Part shown: positions 51,027-59,788 of the stretch, one piece after another
Position numbering within the stretch: the first letter of the stretch is position 1
Layout of the letters: each line of letters opens with the position of its first letter
Assembly: GCF_007828215.1 (NCBI RefSeq)
Contig: NZ_VIUE01000016.1
Coordinates: forward strand, 1 to 64,000
Length of the DNA: 64,000 bases
Reading direction: 5' to 3'
From: Pseudomonas sp. SJZ074
GTDB taxonomy: Bacteria; Pseudomonadota; Gammaproteobacteria; Pseudomonadales; Pseudomonadaceae
Made by a program: the position numbers and the translations under genes
The notes under the pieces: generated by a model
What the model was told of the DNA's origin: nothing
Seen by the model: only the letters and a program-made list of their open reading frames with translations
Databases searched by the model: none

Positions 51027-52316
51027 ATGTTCAGCTGGTATCGCCAAGTCACTGCGCGGGAGCGCAAAACGTTCTGGGCCTGTTTCGGCGGATGGTCACT
51101 CGACGCACTGGAAGTGCAGATGTTCGGCCTGGCGATACCGGCGCTGATCGCTGCGTTTGCCTTGTCCAAGGGCGATGCGGGGTTGATCAGCGGCGTGACC
51201 CTGGTGACCTCGGCCCTCGGTGGCTGGGTCGGCGGCACGTTGTCGGACCGCTACGGTCGGGTGCGCACGCTGCAATGGATGATTCTCTGGTTCTCGTTTT
51301 TCACCTTTCTGTCCGCGTTCGTCACTGGGTTTCACCAACTGTTGGTCGTCAAGGCGTTGCAGGGCTTCGGCATTGGTGGCGAGTGGGCCGCTGGTGCGGT
51401 GCTGATGGCCGAAACCATCAATCCCAAGTACCGCGGTAAGGTCATGGGCACGGTACAAAGCGCCTGGGCGGTGGGTTGGGGGCTGGCGGTCGGGGTCTTC
51501 ACGCTGATCTACTCGTTCGTGCCCCAGGATACGGCTTGGCGGGTGATGTTCATTGTCGGCCTGTTGCCGTCGTTCCTGATCATTTGGGTCCGACGCAATG
51601 TCGAGGAACCGGACAGTTTTCAGCGTCTGCAAAAAGAACAGGCCATCGCGCAGAGTTTCTTCAAGTCTCTGGCAGGCATCTTTCGCCCTGAACTGATCCG
51701 CGTGACGCTGCTCGGTGGGTTGCTGGGGCTGGGCGCCCATGGCGGTTATCACGCGGTGATGACCTGGCTGCCGACCTTCCTCAAGACCGAACGCAACCTG
51801 TCGGTACTCAACTCCGGCGGCTATCTGGCGGTCATCATCTTCGCCTTCTGGTGTGGCTGCGTGGTCAGCGGCTTGTTGATCGATCGCATTGGTCGTCGCA
51901 AGAACATCGTGCTGTTCGCGTTGTGTTGCGTCGTGACCGTACAGTGCTATGTGTTCCTGCCACTGACCAACACGCAGATGCTGTTCCTGGGGTTCCCGCT
52001 CGGCTTCTTTGCCGCCGGCATTCCTGCGAGCCTTGGCGCATTGTTCAACGAGTTGTACCCGGCGGATGTGCGCGGCGCCGGCGTGGGCTTCTGCTACAAC
52101 TTCGGTCGGGTGCTTTCGGCGGTGTTTCCTTTCCTGGTCGGCCACATGAGCGATTCGATGTCCCTGGGATCAGCCATTGGCATTGACGCGGGGATTGCCT
52201 ACGGCGTAGCAGTGCTCGCGGCACTGTGTCTTCCGGAAACCCGCGGGCGCAGCCTTGAAGCCGCCATGGCGCCGGCAAATGCCACGCTCGACGGTAACGA
52301 GCGTGCCCATGCCTGA
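51027..52316 (+). CDS. MFS transporter, aromatic-acid/proton symporter-like
   Basis: The 429-residue membrane protein has 12 predicted segments and MFS signatures GGTLSDRYGRVRTLQW between segments 2 and 3, and GLLIDRIGRRKNIVLF in the second half. GFGIGGEWAAGAVLMAE resembles the aromatic-acid/H+ symporter (AAHS) subfamily. An AAGGA site precedes the ATG. It lies between the GntR gene and the amidohydrolase, whose start overlaps its end by 8 bases, so it probably imports the compound that the hydrolase acts on. Substrate not identifiable. Confidence 0.9.
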   Translation: MFSWYRQVTARERKTFWACFGGWSLDALEVQMFGLAIPALIAAFALSKGDAGLISGVTLVTSALGGWVGGTLSDRYGRVRTLQWMILWFSFFTFLSAFVTGFHQLLVVKALQGFGIGGEWAAGAVLMAETINPKYRGKVMGTVQSAWAVGWGLAVGVFTLIYSFVPQDTAWRVMFIVGLLPSFLIIWVRRNVEEPDSFQRLQKEQAIAQSFFKSLAGIFRPELIRVTLLGGLLGLGAHGGYHAVMTWLPTFLKTERNLSVLNSGGYLAVIIFAFWCGCVVSGLLIDRIGRRKNIVLFALCCVVTVQCYVFLPLTNTQMLFLGFPLGFFAAGIPASLGALFNELYPADVRGAGVGFCYNFGRVLSAVFPFLVGHMSDSMSLGSAIGIDAGIAYGVAVLAALCLPETRGRSLEAAMAPANATLDGNERAHA

Positions 52317-53139
52317 GACGTTTTTTACGCCGATCACCGGCATCGACTCCCATGCCCATGTGTTCAGCCGTGGGCTGGAGTTGACCTCCGAGCGGCGCTA
52401 TACACCTGACTATGATGCGACGCTCGACCAATACCTGCACCACTTGCAAGCCCATGGCCTGAGCCATGGCGTCCTGGTGCAGCCAAGCTTTCTCGGCACG
52501 GATAACAACTATTTGCTGGCAGCGCTCCAGCAGGCACCGCGGCAATTGCGTGGGGTCGTGGTACTGGAGCCAGACGCCAGCCGTACCGAGATGGATCGCA
52601 TGGCTCGCCTGGGCGTGGTTGGCGTTCGTCTGAATCTGATGGGCAAGGACCTGCCTGATTTTCGCGACGCAGCCTGGCAGGGCTTCTTCGGCCACTTGGC
52701 TGAGCTGGACTGGCATGTCGAGTTGCACCGCAGCGTGGAGGATCTGCCAGGACTGATTCGCCACCTGCTGCCGTTTGGCATCAGGCTGGTGGTCGATCAT
52801 TTCGGGCGCCCGGACTCCCGTTTGGGTATCGAGCAAGCGGGTTTTACCGAGTTGCTGGCGCTGGGCTCGAGCGGACAAGTATGGATGAAGGTGTCCGGTA
52901 TTTACCGATTGGCAGGGACGGATCAGCAGAACCTCGAGTTCGCCCGAGCCTCGTTGGCCTTGCTGGAGCGCAGCTTCGGCCCGCGCCGGCTGGTATGGGG
53001 CAGTGATTGGCCGCATACGCAACATGAACCCACCATTGGGTTCGAGACGGTGATGGAGCAGTTGCAGGCATTGGACTGTTCGGCGTCGCTGAGGCGAGCA
53101 CTGATGCTGCAAGCGCCTCAAGAACTGTTCGGTTTTTGA
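52309..53139 (+). CDS. Amidohydrolase-2 family hydrolase (PDC-hydrolase-like)
   Basis: The 276-residue TIM-barrel hydrolase starts ITGIDSHAHVFSRGLELTSE with the first metal/active-site HAH motif. It contains VGVRLNLMGKDLPDF, LVVDHFGRPD and LVWGSDWPHTQHE, the pattern of 2-pyrone-4,6-dicarboxylate lactonase and related amidohydrolase-2 enzymes. The start at 52309 is chosen for the conserved N-terminus; it overlaps the transporter by 8 bases. It probably hydrolyses a lactone or dicarboxylate imported by its neighbour. Exact substrate unknown. Confidence 0.87.
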   Translation: MPETFFTPITGIDSHAHVFSRGLELTSERRYTPDYDATLDQYLHHLQAHGLSHGVLVQPSFLGTDNNYLLAALQQAPRQLRGVVVLEPDASRTEMDRMARLGVVGVRLNLMGKDLPDFRDAAWQGFFGHLAELDWHVELHRSVEDLPGLIRHLLPFGIRLVVDHFGRPDSRLGIEQAGFTELLALGSSGQVWMKVSGIYRLAGTDQQNLEFARASLALLERSFGPRRLVWGSDWPHTQHEPTIGFETVMEQLQALDCSASLRRALMLQAPQELFGF

Positions 53140-53330
53140 GCGCCAGGGGCTGGGGTATCCAGTCAATCTGAACTCGTACGACGAATAGGGATCTAGACTC
53201 CATTGTTCCTGTATGCAAGATACCCCACCTGACTTCAGAGTGCGTTATTCGAGCCGGCACCGCCGGCACGGGCATACGCATGGGGCGATGGACAGCAAGG
53301 GCGCTTAGCCAGGTGGATTGAGGATCGCTG

Positions 53331-55505
53331 ATGTCAAACGTTGAAGAACTTCCCAGGGAAACGCTGGTGCCAAGCGAGTATGAAAGCCTGGTCTCGATGG
53401 GGGTAAATGCGCTCGAGGCCATTCCCGGCGCGGTGTACCTGTGCGACCGCGACGGTTGGCTCGTCAGGTACAACAGTGAGGCGGCTGAATTGTGGGGGCG
53501 CAAGCCGGAGCTCGGCGTGAACGGCGATCGCTTCTGTGGTTCCCATCGGTTGTTCTTGAGCGATGGTACGCCTTTGGCGTTTGAGGACTGCCCGACCGCC
53601 TCGGCGCTCAGCACGGGGGATGTGACGCGCAACCAGGAAATCGTCATCCAGCGCCCGGACGGGTCGCGGTTCGTGGCACTCATGAACATCCGGGCCTTGA
53701 GGGATCGGCGAGGTGTCATTCAAGGGGCGATCAATTGCTTCCAGGACATTTCTGCACAACACGCCATGGCCGAGGAGCTTCGGCGCAAGAGCGCCGACCT
53801 TGAAGATTTCTTCGAAAACAGCGCCGTGGGCCTGCATATCGTCAGTGGCGAGGGCGTCATCCTGCGCGCCAACAAGGCCGAACTGGCCCTGCTGGGTTAC
53901 TCGGAAGAGGAATACATCGGTCGCCATATCACCGAGTTTCATGTCGATGAACCGGTCATTGGCGACATTCTCAATAAACTGGGCAGCGGTGATTGCCTGG
54001 AGAGCTATCCGGCGCGCTTACGAGCCAAGGACGGCTCCATCAAACATGTTTCGATTACTTCCAATGGGCGGTTCGAGGAGGGGAAACTCTTCAACACCCG
54101 CTGTTTCACCATCGACATGACTTGTGTTCATACCGCCGAGGCGGCGCGCCAGGAGAGCGACGACAGGCTTTCGGCCACCTACGAGGCGGCGACCATCGGC
54201 ATTGCCGAGGCCGACGAGGACGGTCGCCTGCTGCGGGTAAACGATGCCCTTTGCCGTATGCTGGGCCGTACTCGCGAACAACTGCTGGCAATGACCTTCC
54301 TGGACTATACCCACCCGGACAGTGTCGGGCAGGACGCGGCCCTGTACGCACGGCAGGTTGCCGGCGAACTGGACCATTACGTGCTGCGCAAGCGCGCGTT
54401 CAAGCTCGATGGCGAGATCGTCTACCTCGACATCCACAGCTCGTCGGTACGCGATGCCGACGGCGAGTTCCGCTATGGCGTGCGGGTGTTGCAGGACGTC
54501 ACCCTTGCGCAGCGCATGGAAAACCAGGTTCGCGAGAGCGAGCGGCAACTGCGCAATGTGCTCGAAGCAATGCCCGCTGCGGTCTACACCACTGATGCAG
54601 AAGGCCGCATCACCTTCTATAACCGTGCGGCTATCGAGCTGTCGGGACGCACGCCCGAATTGGGCGATATGTGGTGCGTGACCTGGAAGCTGTTCAACAC
54701 CGACGGAAGTCCGCTTCCCCATGACCAATGCCCCATGGCGGTGGCGTTGAAGGAAAACCGGGCCATTCGAGGTGCCGAGGCTATTGCCGAACGGCCGGAT
54801 GGAACCCGTGTGCCGTTCAATCCCTATCCCACGCCCCTGCATGACGCCGATGGCAACGTCGTGGGCGCGATCAACATGCTGGTGGACATTACCGAGCGCA
54901 AGCAGGCGGAAAACCGCCAGAAGACGTTGATCGACGAACTCAATCACCGGGTCAAGAACACCTTGGCCACGGTGCAATCCCTGGCGGCCCAGACTGCGCG
55001 CAACGCCGAGGATGCAAAAGATGGCTATCGGCGGTTCGAAGCCCGGTTGCTGGCGCTGTCGCGGGCCCATGACCTGTTGACGAAGCGGCACTGGGAAAAT
55101 ACACCCCTGGACGCCCTGGCCAAGGAAGTGCTGATGCCGGTCTTCGGGCTCGAGCCCGATCGCATCACGATCGAAGGCGCGACCATCGACGTCGGCACCC
55201 GGGTGGCGCTCAACCTCACGATGACCCTCAACGAACTGGCGATCAACGCGCTCAAGTATGGCTCGATGTCCGTCGAGACGGGCACGCTTTCGGTGACCTG
55301 GGAGCTGTTGCCCCAGCCAAACGGCACTTTGTTGACCCTGGATTGGCGGGAGCAGGGCGGACCGCCCGTCGCTCGACCGGAGCGGGAAGGGCTGGGGTCA
55401 CGGTTGATGAAGCGCTGCATCGAGCGCGACCTGGGCGGCCAGTTCGACCTGACCTTCGCCCCGGAGGGTGTTTGCTGCCGCTTCTCGTTTCTGATCGGAG
55501 TCTAG
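53331..55505 (+). CDS. Soluble PAS-rich HWE-family histidine kinase
   Basis: The 724-residue kinase has no membrane segment. Four PAS domains lie at about 20-130, 155-260, 280-395 and 410-525. The first and fourth share a DGxPL..CP(T/M)A motif and seem to be internal duplicates. The kinase core has DELNHRVKNTLATVQSLAAQ (phosphorylated His), RHWENTPLDAL (the HWE feature) and NELAINALKYGSMS (N-box), and lacks the classical F box, as usual in HWE kinases. A canonical LOV cysteine motif is not seen. It is followed 2 nt later by a receiver-only protein, probably its partner. It may sense redox state or small ligands through PAS cofactors. Confidence 0.9.
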   Translation: MSNVEELPRETLVPSEYESLVSMGVNALEAIPGAVYLCDRDGWLVRYNSEAAELWGRKPELGVNGDRFCGSHRLFLSDGTPLAFEDCPTASALSTGDVTRNQEIVIQRPDGSRFVALMNIRALRDRRGVIQGAINCFQDISAQHAMAEELRRKSADLEDFFENSAVGLHIVSGEGVILRANKAELALLGYSEEEYIGRHITEFHVDEPVIGDILNKLGSGDCLESYPARLRAKDGSIKHVSITSNGRFEEGKLFNTRCFTIDMTCVHTAEAARQESDDRLSATYEAATIGIAEADEDGRLLRVNDALCRMLGRTREQLLAMTFLDYTHPDSVGQDAALYARQVAGELDHYVLRKRAFKLDGEIVYLDIHSSSVRDADGEFRYGVRVLQDVTLAQRMENQVRESERQLRNVLEAMPAAVYTTDAEGRITFYNRAAIELSGRTPELGDMWCVTWKLFNTDGSPLPHDQCPMAVALKENRAIRGAEAIAERPDGTRVPFNPYPTPLHDADGNVVGAINMLVDITERKQAENRQKTLIDELNHRVKNTLATVQSLAAQTARNAEDAKDGYRRFEARLLALSRAHDLLTKRHWENTPLDALAKEVLMPVFGLEPDRITIEGATIDVGTRVALNLTMTLNELAINALKYGSMSVETGTLSVTWELLPQPNGTLLTLDWREQGGPPVARPEREGLGSRLMKRCIERDLGGQFDLTFAPEGVCCRFSFLIGV

Positions 55506-55507
55506 GC

Positions 55508-55888
55508 ATGCCTCCATTCGCTGGCGTCAGGGTGCTCGTCGTCGAAGACGAAGGCGCGATTGCCATGTTGATCGAGGAAATGCTGGAGGATTTCGGCTGC
55601 GAAGTAGTGGCTTCGGTGGCCCGGCTCGCAACGGCGCAGGATCAGGCAAGTACAGCACTCGTCGACCTGGCTATCCTGGACGTCAACCTGGCCGGCGAGC
55701 GGGTTTTTCCGGTGGCCGAGGTCCTGCGCAATCGTGGCATTGCGTTCTTGTTCAGCACCGGATACGGCGCCAGCGGAGTGCCCGGTGAGTTTGCCGGGTA
55801 CCCGGTTCTGCACAAGCCGTTTTCGGAAAGCGAGTTGCTGCAGCGGATGACCCAGGCATTGAGGCATCGAGCGTCGACGTCGGCTTGA
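55508..55888 (+). CDS. Single-domain response regulator
   Basis: The 126-residue CheY-like receiver has the acidic pocket VVEDEG (about 12-15), the phospho-acceptor Asp58 in LAILDVNLAG, and the Lys in LHKPFSE. No output domain follows. The start ATG at 55508 lies 2 nt after the kinase stop. Such receivers commonly act as phosphate sinks or shuttles for HWE kinases; a downstream partner is not in the window. Confidence 0.9.
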   Translation: MPPFAGVRVLVVEDEGAIAMLIEEMLEDFGCEVVASVARLATAQDQASTALVDLAILDVNLAGERVFPVAEVLRNRGIAFLFSTGYGASGVPGEFAGYPVLHKPFSESELLQRMTQALRHRASTSA

Positions 55889-55910
55889 TTCCCTTCCGTA
55901 AGCTGATCCA

Positions 55911-55998
55911 CCGCTATCGCGAGCAGGGGATTGGTGGTGGACGCTGCTTCTGTGAACACCTCGGAAAACTGTGGGAGCGAGCCTGCTCGCGATAGCGG
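55911..55998. repeat. REPIN (inverted REP pair)
   Basis: CCGCTATCGCGAGCAGG at the left is matched by its inverse CTGCTCGCGATAGCGG at the right, about 70 nt apart. It follows the receiver gene and may stabilise the transcript or end it. Confidence 0.85.
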
Positions 55999-56102
55999 CG
56001 GCACATTCAATCAAGCCGCGACCGGGTAATGACAGGCTGATCAACCATGCTGTCGATGCGCTAATATCCGCGCTCACTTCCCGTACCTTGGACTTTCCCT
56101 CC

Positions 56103-56621
56103 ATGAAATTGCACTTGCTTGCCGCCAGCTTGTTCCTCGCCTGTACCCTGACTCACGCCGCCGAGCCAAAGTCTCTTCCAAAGCCTCTGGAGGAACAGGT
56201 CGGGCATCTGGTCGCGCTCCTCAAGGACAGCTACGCCACCGGCTACCCCGAAGCGACGCTGGTGCAGACGCTGGGTACCGGGGAGGATAGCGAAGTAACG
56301 CTCGCAGTGTTCACCATCGAAGGTTTCGGCATGGGCAACAATTACAGCCAATACCTGGCGGCCTTTACCCCTGAAGAAAACGAAGAAGGCCAGCAGCACT
56401 ACAGCTTGCTGGACGTGATTCGCATCGGTGGGGACAGCTGGCGTTCGATCGATAAACTGAATGCCAAACTGGTCAGCGATCCGGCGGGGGAGCAAACGTT
56501 GATCGATATTCCAGTCATGGAGAATACCGACGACGATGCGCCGAATTTTCCTAGCCGGGCGGCCACCATTCACCTGTCGCTGGACGGGTCGCAGTCGCTG
56601 CGGTTGGTGGAGTTGAAGTAG
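56103..56621 (+). CDS. Periplasmic protein of unknown function
   Basis: The 172-residue precursor starts with a signal peptide (MKLHLLAASLFLACTLTHAA, cleavage near THA). The mature part is acidic and mixed alpha/beta (VGHLVALLKDSYATGYPEAT, VFTIEGFGMGNNYSQYLAAF, DVIRIGGDSWRSIDKLNAKL). I do not recognise a domain. The start at 56103 is chosen for the signal peptide; the open frame runs 44 codons upstream through REP sequence. It seems to stand alone. Confidence 0.7.
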   Translation: MKLHLLAASLFLACTLTHAAEPKSLPKPLEEQVGHLVALLKDSYATGYPEATLVQTLGTGEDSEVTLAVFTIEGFGMGNNYSQYLAAFTPEENEEGQQHYSLLDVIRIGGDSWRSIDKLNAKLVSDPAGEQTLIDIPVMENTDDDAPNFPSRAATIHLSLDGSQSLRLVELK

Positions 56622-57111
56622 GGGCGGTGTTCATGGGCCAGGTTCGTGGGAACGGACGGCGTAGGCGCCATGGGTTCGCGGATGGCAGCTTGCAGCGGAT
56701 TTGGCCGAAAATGTCACGCAGGTCGCCGACTGGTTGGAAAACACCACGAAAGATATGAGTGAGCCTGCTCGCGAAGATTATCCATTGAATATCGATGCAA
56801 TCTAATCCGCCGCCATCGCGAACAGGCTCGCTCCTGCAGTATTGATGGCGGCTGAACATCCTTCCGCTTGTCCGCACTGTCATGTCTGACAGTAGAGTAG
56901 TCGTTGTGCTTGCTCTAGATTTTGAACAACGAATAAAGCGTGTCATGAGTGTTCAAGACTCATAGGGTTACATGACTTAAAAGAACTGGACGTCCGCTGT
57001 TGGTCTCGATAAGCATGGATCGGGTCGTTGGAGTGTGCACCGTTTTATGGGCCGCTTGATTTGCAAGGGAGTGAGGAAACTCACGATTGCGTAATTGACG
57101 AGGGCCGATTC
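56622..57111. other. Gene-free stretch with a diverged REP pair
   Basis: No coding frame is convincing. A diverged REP pair lies at 56761-56839 (GAGCCTGCTCGCGAAG and, inverse, TCGCGAACAGGCTCGCTCCT). After about 56870 base composition becomes AT-richer, continuing into the halovibrin-like gene; this probably marks the left border of the acquired segment. Promoter elements of that gene should lie near 56900-57100. Confidence 0.6.
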
Positions 57112-58308
57112 ATGAAAACTTTTTTCCAATTGTTTGGATTTGCGCTGTTTGCTGCCTGTTATCAGGCAAATGCCCAATGGGTCGCGGGTGATGCGGAAAA
57201 CTCATTGGCCGAGGGCAGTGCGACACTGACGGCTATTCGTAATCAATATGCCAATGTGGCTGAGAATTGTGGCACAAATAACAGACCGGCATTTCTTTGC
57301 AGTGGCGTGACCTTAAGAGTGACAAAAAAATCCACCCAGTATAGGTCTTGGGACCCGAGCCCTTTGTCGCAACAGCGAGGAGGTGTTGCGTTTTCCTATT
57401 TGAGGGCGGATGCCAAATTCCAGACATTTGCCTGGGGTTTTAATAATGGTTATGTGCTTTATCCTAAATTCATGGCGCCTGCCAATAAACTTTCCCTCGG
57501 GGTTATTTGTTCATTTCCAATGGATTCGTGGGATTGGCATCGCGATGCCCTGTGTGGCCGAATCACATTGGAAGAAAACAAGCACTACGAAGCCAGCCGA
57601 CCCTGTCAGTCACAAGGCATAGTCAATTCGGATCAGTGGGCCAGTCACTGGAATCAATCGGTCGCCAGTAATCCCCACATGGATGCGTGTGGGTTTGATG
57701 TGGCAAGCGGTACCGCCAACGGTGCTGTGTTCTTCTATGAATCACTCAAAGCCAAACAAAAGATCAATGGTTTCTATGAGTGGAATGAGATGCAGGTGAC
57801 TACCTGGCCCCAGAGCAGTGCGGGCACGCTGCCGGTCCAGGCGTTCTTTTATTCTGATCCTGCCGGTCTGCCAGATGCGCGAACTAATCAGAAGGAGTTC
57901 TATACCGATAGCGGAGGCATCGTCGTTCCGATTATCAAAGTCAGTCTTCCAACTTCGGTGGACCAGGATGTTACCTTCGACTTCTCTACCCAAGATCAAG
58001 AAGTCATGGCGGGAGAAGGAACCGTCCCGTCTTCATCGGAGCAACCCTGGATTGTCAATCCGCAGGAGGGCGCTACCGTTGCGACACCCTTCAGGATTTC
58101 AGGTAAAAGTGCCGCGGGCGCAACTATTGATGTATGCCTGGAAGGCGGGGGGTATTGTTTTGGTTCGCCAGTGGTTGCCGATGGTAATGGATACTGGTTT
58201 ATCGATGGCGCCCAATTAAGCTCGGGAACTTATAGATTTACGGCGAGGCAGAGATTGAATGGTCAAGTGTCGAGCTGGGCGGTTAATCGAACTATCACGG
58301 TTCCCTGA
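57112..58308 (+). CDS. Secreted halovibrin (HvnA)-like protein with a C-terminal Ig-like module
   Basis: The 398-residue precursor has a signal peptide (cleavage near QANA before QWVAG). The main domain (about 25-300) contains AENCGTNNRPAFLCSGVTLR, TKKSTQYRSWDPSPLSQQRG, MDSWDWHRDALCGRITLEEN and ACGFDV. This reads like proteins annotated as halovibrins, named after secreted NAD-degrading/ADP-ribosylating enzymes of Vibrio fischeri. Residues about 311-398 are an Ig-like module (SGKSAAGATIDVCLEGGGYC) shared with the next gene. Start at 57112 by signal peptide. Codon use is AT-richer than the neighbours. Enzymatic activity is unproven; catalytic residues were not identified. Confidence 0.65.
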   Translation: MKTFFQLFGFALFAACYQANAQWVAGDAENSLAEGSATLTAIRNQYANVAENCGTNNRPAFLCSGVTLRVTKKSTQYRSWDPSPLSQQRGGVAFSYLRADAKFQTFAWGFNNGYVLYPKFMAPANKLSLGVICSFPMDSWDWHRDALCGRITLEENKHYEASRPCQSQGIVNSDQWASHWNQSVASNPHMDACGFDVASGTANGAVFFYESLKAKQKINGFYEWNEMQVTTWPQSSAGTLPVQAFFYSDPAGLPDARTNQKEFYTDSGGIVVPIIKVSLPTSVDQDVTFDFSTQDQEVMAGEGTVPSSSEQPWIVNPQEGATVATPFRISGKSAAGATIDVCLEGGGYCFGSPVVADGNGYWFIDGAQLSSGTYRFTARQRLNGQVSSWAVNRTITVP

Positions 58309-58394
58309 GTGCTTGGAGCAAAGACTGTAGATTCATCTCCAGTTGGCGAGGGTTCGCCAGTGTGAGCGTTAAACGGGCAGGCAGGAGAATGGTG

Positions 58395-59060
58395 ATGAGA
58401 CTTTACATGCTGGTTTTATTGTTTGTAATCCAGGTTTCTTATGGTGACGTGGAGGGGGGGCCATGTGAACAATATATTGCTTCCGCAACTTGGACCCTGC
58501 GTGACGATCCCGGGACCCATAAACAAGAATGGAGTTTATCTGTCATACCGACTGAATGTGGCAGAGGGGTAAACTCGAATTGGACTAATGCCGAATATGC
58601 TGAGCTTGTTCAGAAATATGGCAATGATTGGCAATGGAAAAATAATGATGGGGGAGGGATGCGTCGTCAGTTGGTATGTCATCTGTTCATCGCCCGAGGC
58701 AAGGTGCCGTGGAATCTGGAGCCCTACCGGCCCGATGTGTCACATGAAGAGTCGATTCAGAATGGTTGTAACAATGGTTTGCCAGCGTTCTCAGGACCCC
58801 CATTGATTTCAAGCCCGACGGAGGGCGACACTGTGGCGGTACCCTTCATCATTTCGGGGAAAAGCGCAGCGGGCGCGATGGTGGATGTATGCCTTGAGGG
58901 CGGAGGCTACTGTTTTGGCAATCCAACCGCGGATGGCAACGGAGACTGGCGTATAGAGGGCGCTCAGTTAGGCTCGGGTTCTTATAGGATGACAGCGCGA
59001 CAAACCCTGGGAGGGCAGGTGTCGAAGTGGGCCGATTACCGGACGTTCACCGTCCCTTGA
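58395..59060 (+). CDS. Secreted DUF2599-like protein with the same C-terminal module
   Basis: The 221-residue precursor has a signal peptide (MRLYMLVLLFVIQVSYG). An N-terminal domain (about 20-130) resembles DUF2599: LSVIPTECGRGVNSNWT, GGGMRRQLVCHLFIARGKVP and WNLEPYRPDVSHEESIQNGC. The Ig-like module (about 135-221: SGKSAAGAMVDVCLEGGGYC, ADGNGDWRIEGAQLGSGSYR) is closely similar to that of the preceding gene. AGGAG stands 7 nt before the ATG at 58395, which decides the start over an earlier GTG at 58362. DUF2599 function is unknown. The pair probably arose by module sharing in an acquired island. Confidence 0.68.
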   Translation: MRLYMLVLLFVIQVSYGDVEGGPCEQYIASATWTLRDDPGTHKQEWSLSVIPTECGRGVNSNWTNAEYAELVQKYGNDWQWKNNDGGGMRRQLVCHLFIARGKVPWNLEPYRPDVSHEESIQNGCNNGLPAFSGPPLISSPTEGDTVAVPFIISGKSAAGAMVDVCLEGGGYCFGNPTADGNGDWRIEGAQLGSGSYRMTARQTLGGQVSKWADYRTFTVP

Positions 59061-59163
59061 ATGTCGGCAAAGGTTTCGCCCTCGAGTCGCTTTCAGAACG
59101 CGTTTTGTCGTCCATGTGCAATTGCCAGTTCCCGGGAGTGGCAAGCTGTAAAGATGCCCCGGA

Positions 59164-59286
59164 TCAGGCGCGCCAAGACGCCTGACCGGAGAGCGAGGAG
59201 GGCGACCGGACAACCACGCTTCCGTGACGTGGCCGGACGCCGCAGCCAAGACTCCGGGCGACTGCCAACATTGCGCAGGGTCGTCC
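59164..59286 (+). promoter_or_regulatory. Three-hairpin leader of the fds operon
   Basis: Three consecutive stems precede fdsG. TCAGGCG/CGCCTGA is at 59164-59185. GGCGACCGG..CCACG/CGTGG CCGGACGCC is at 59201-59241, with one internal A-A mismatch. GGGCGAC/GTCGTCC is at 59256-59286, with one G-U pair. The start codon follows 19 nt after the last stem. The layout suggests a cis-regulatory RNA controlling the formate dehydrogenase genes; no known riboswitch class was recognised. Confidence 0.4.
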
Positions 59287-59305
59287 GAGATGCCGAGGTA
59301 AGTTT

Positions 59306-59788
59306 ATGCCCGATGAGACGCTTCACCTGCCTCTGATTCAACGTGTATTGGAGCGCGAAAAGGACACCCCCGGTGCCTTGCTGCCGATTCTTCATGCCAT
59401 CCAGGAGGGTTGCGGGTACGTTCCCGACGCCGCCGTCCCGGAGATCGCCCATGCCCTCAACCTCAGCCTGGCTGAAGTGCGCGGGGTGATCAGTTTCTAC
59501 CACGATTTTCGTACCACGCCGCCCGCGCGCCATACCTTGCGTCTGTGCCGCGCGGAGTCGTGCCAAAGCATGGGGGCCGAACAGCTGGCTGCCCAATTGC
59601 GCGAACAGTTGTCGCTTGACGATCACGGCACCAGCGCCGATGGCAGCATCAGCCTGCGGCCGGTCTACTGCCTGGGCGCCTGTGTCTGCTCGCCGGCCCT
59701 GGAGCTGGATGGTCAGTTGCACGCACGGCTGACGCCTGAGCGCCTGCGTGAACTGGTCAATGGCTGCCTGGAGGGAGGCACATGCTGA
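59306..59788 (+). CDS. fdsG: NAD-dependent formate dehydrogenase gamma subunit
   Basis: The 160-residue cytoplasmic subunit is related to NuoE. It has the four-helix start (AHALNLSLAEVRGVISFYHD) and a thioredoxin-like 2Fe-2S domain with ligands in LCRAESCQSMG and VYCLGACVCSP. It passes electrons between the FMN-binding beta subunit and its own cluster in the soluble FdsABG complex (formate + NAD+ to CO2 + NADH). It is first in the operon and overlaps fdsB by 7 bases. Confidence 0.93.
   Translation: MPDETLHLPLIQRVLEREKDTPGALLPILHAIQEGCGYVPDAAVPEIAHALNLSLAEVRGVISFYHDFRTTPPARHTLRLCRAESCQSMGAEQLAAQLREQLSLDDHGTSADGSISLRPVYCLGACVCSPALELDGQLHARLTPERLRELVNGCLEGGTC

Noticed and set aside
59164..59286. 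ZTP or molybdenum-cofactor riboswitch before fdsG.
   Set aside because: The conserved core sequences I know for these classes are not visible; only the generic stem structure is supported.
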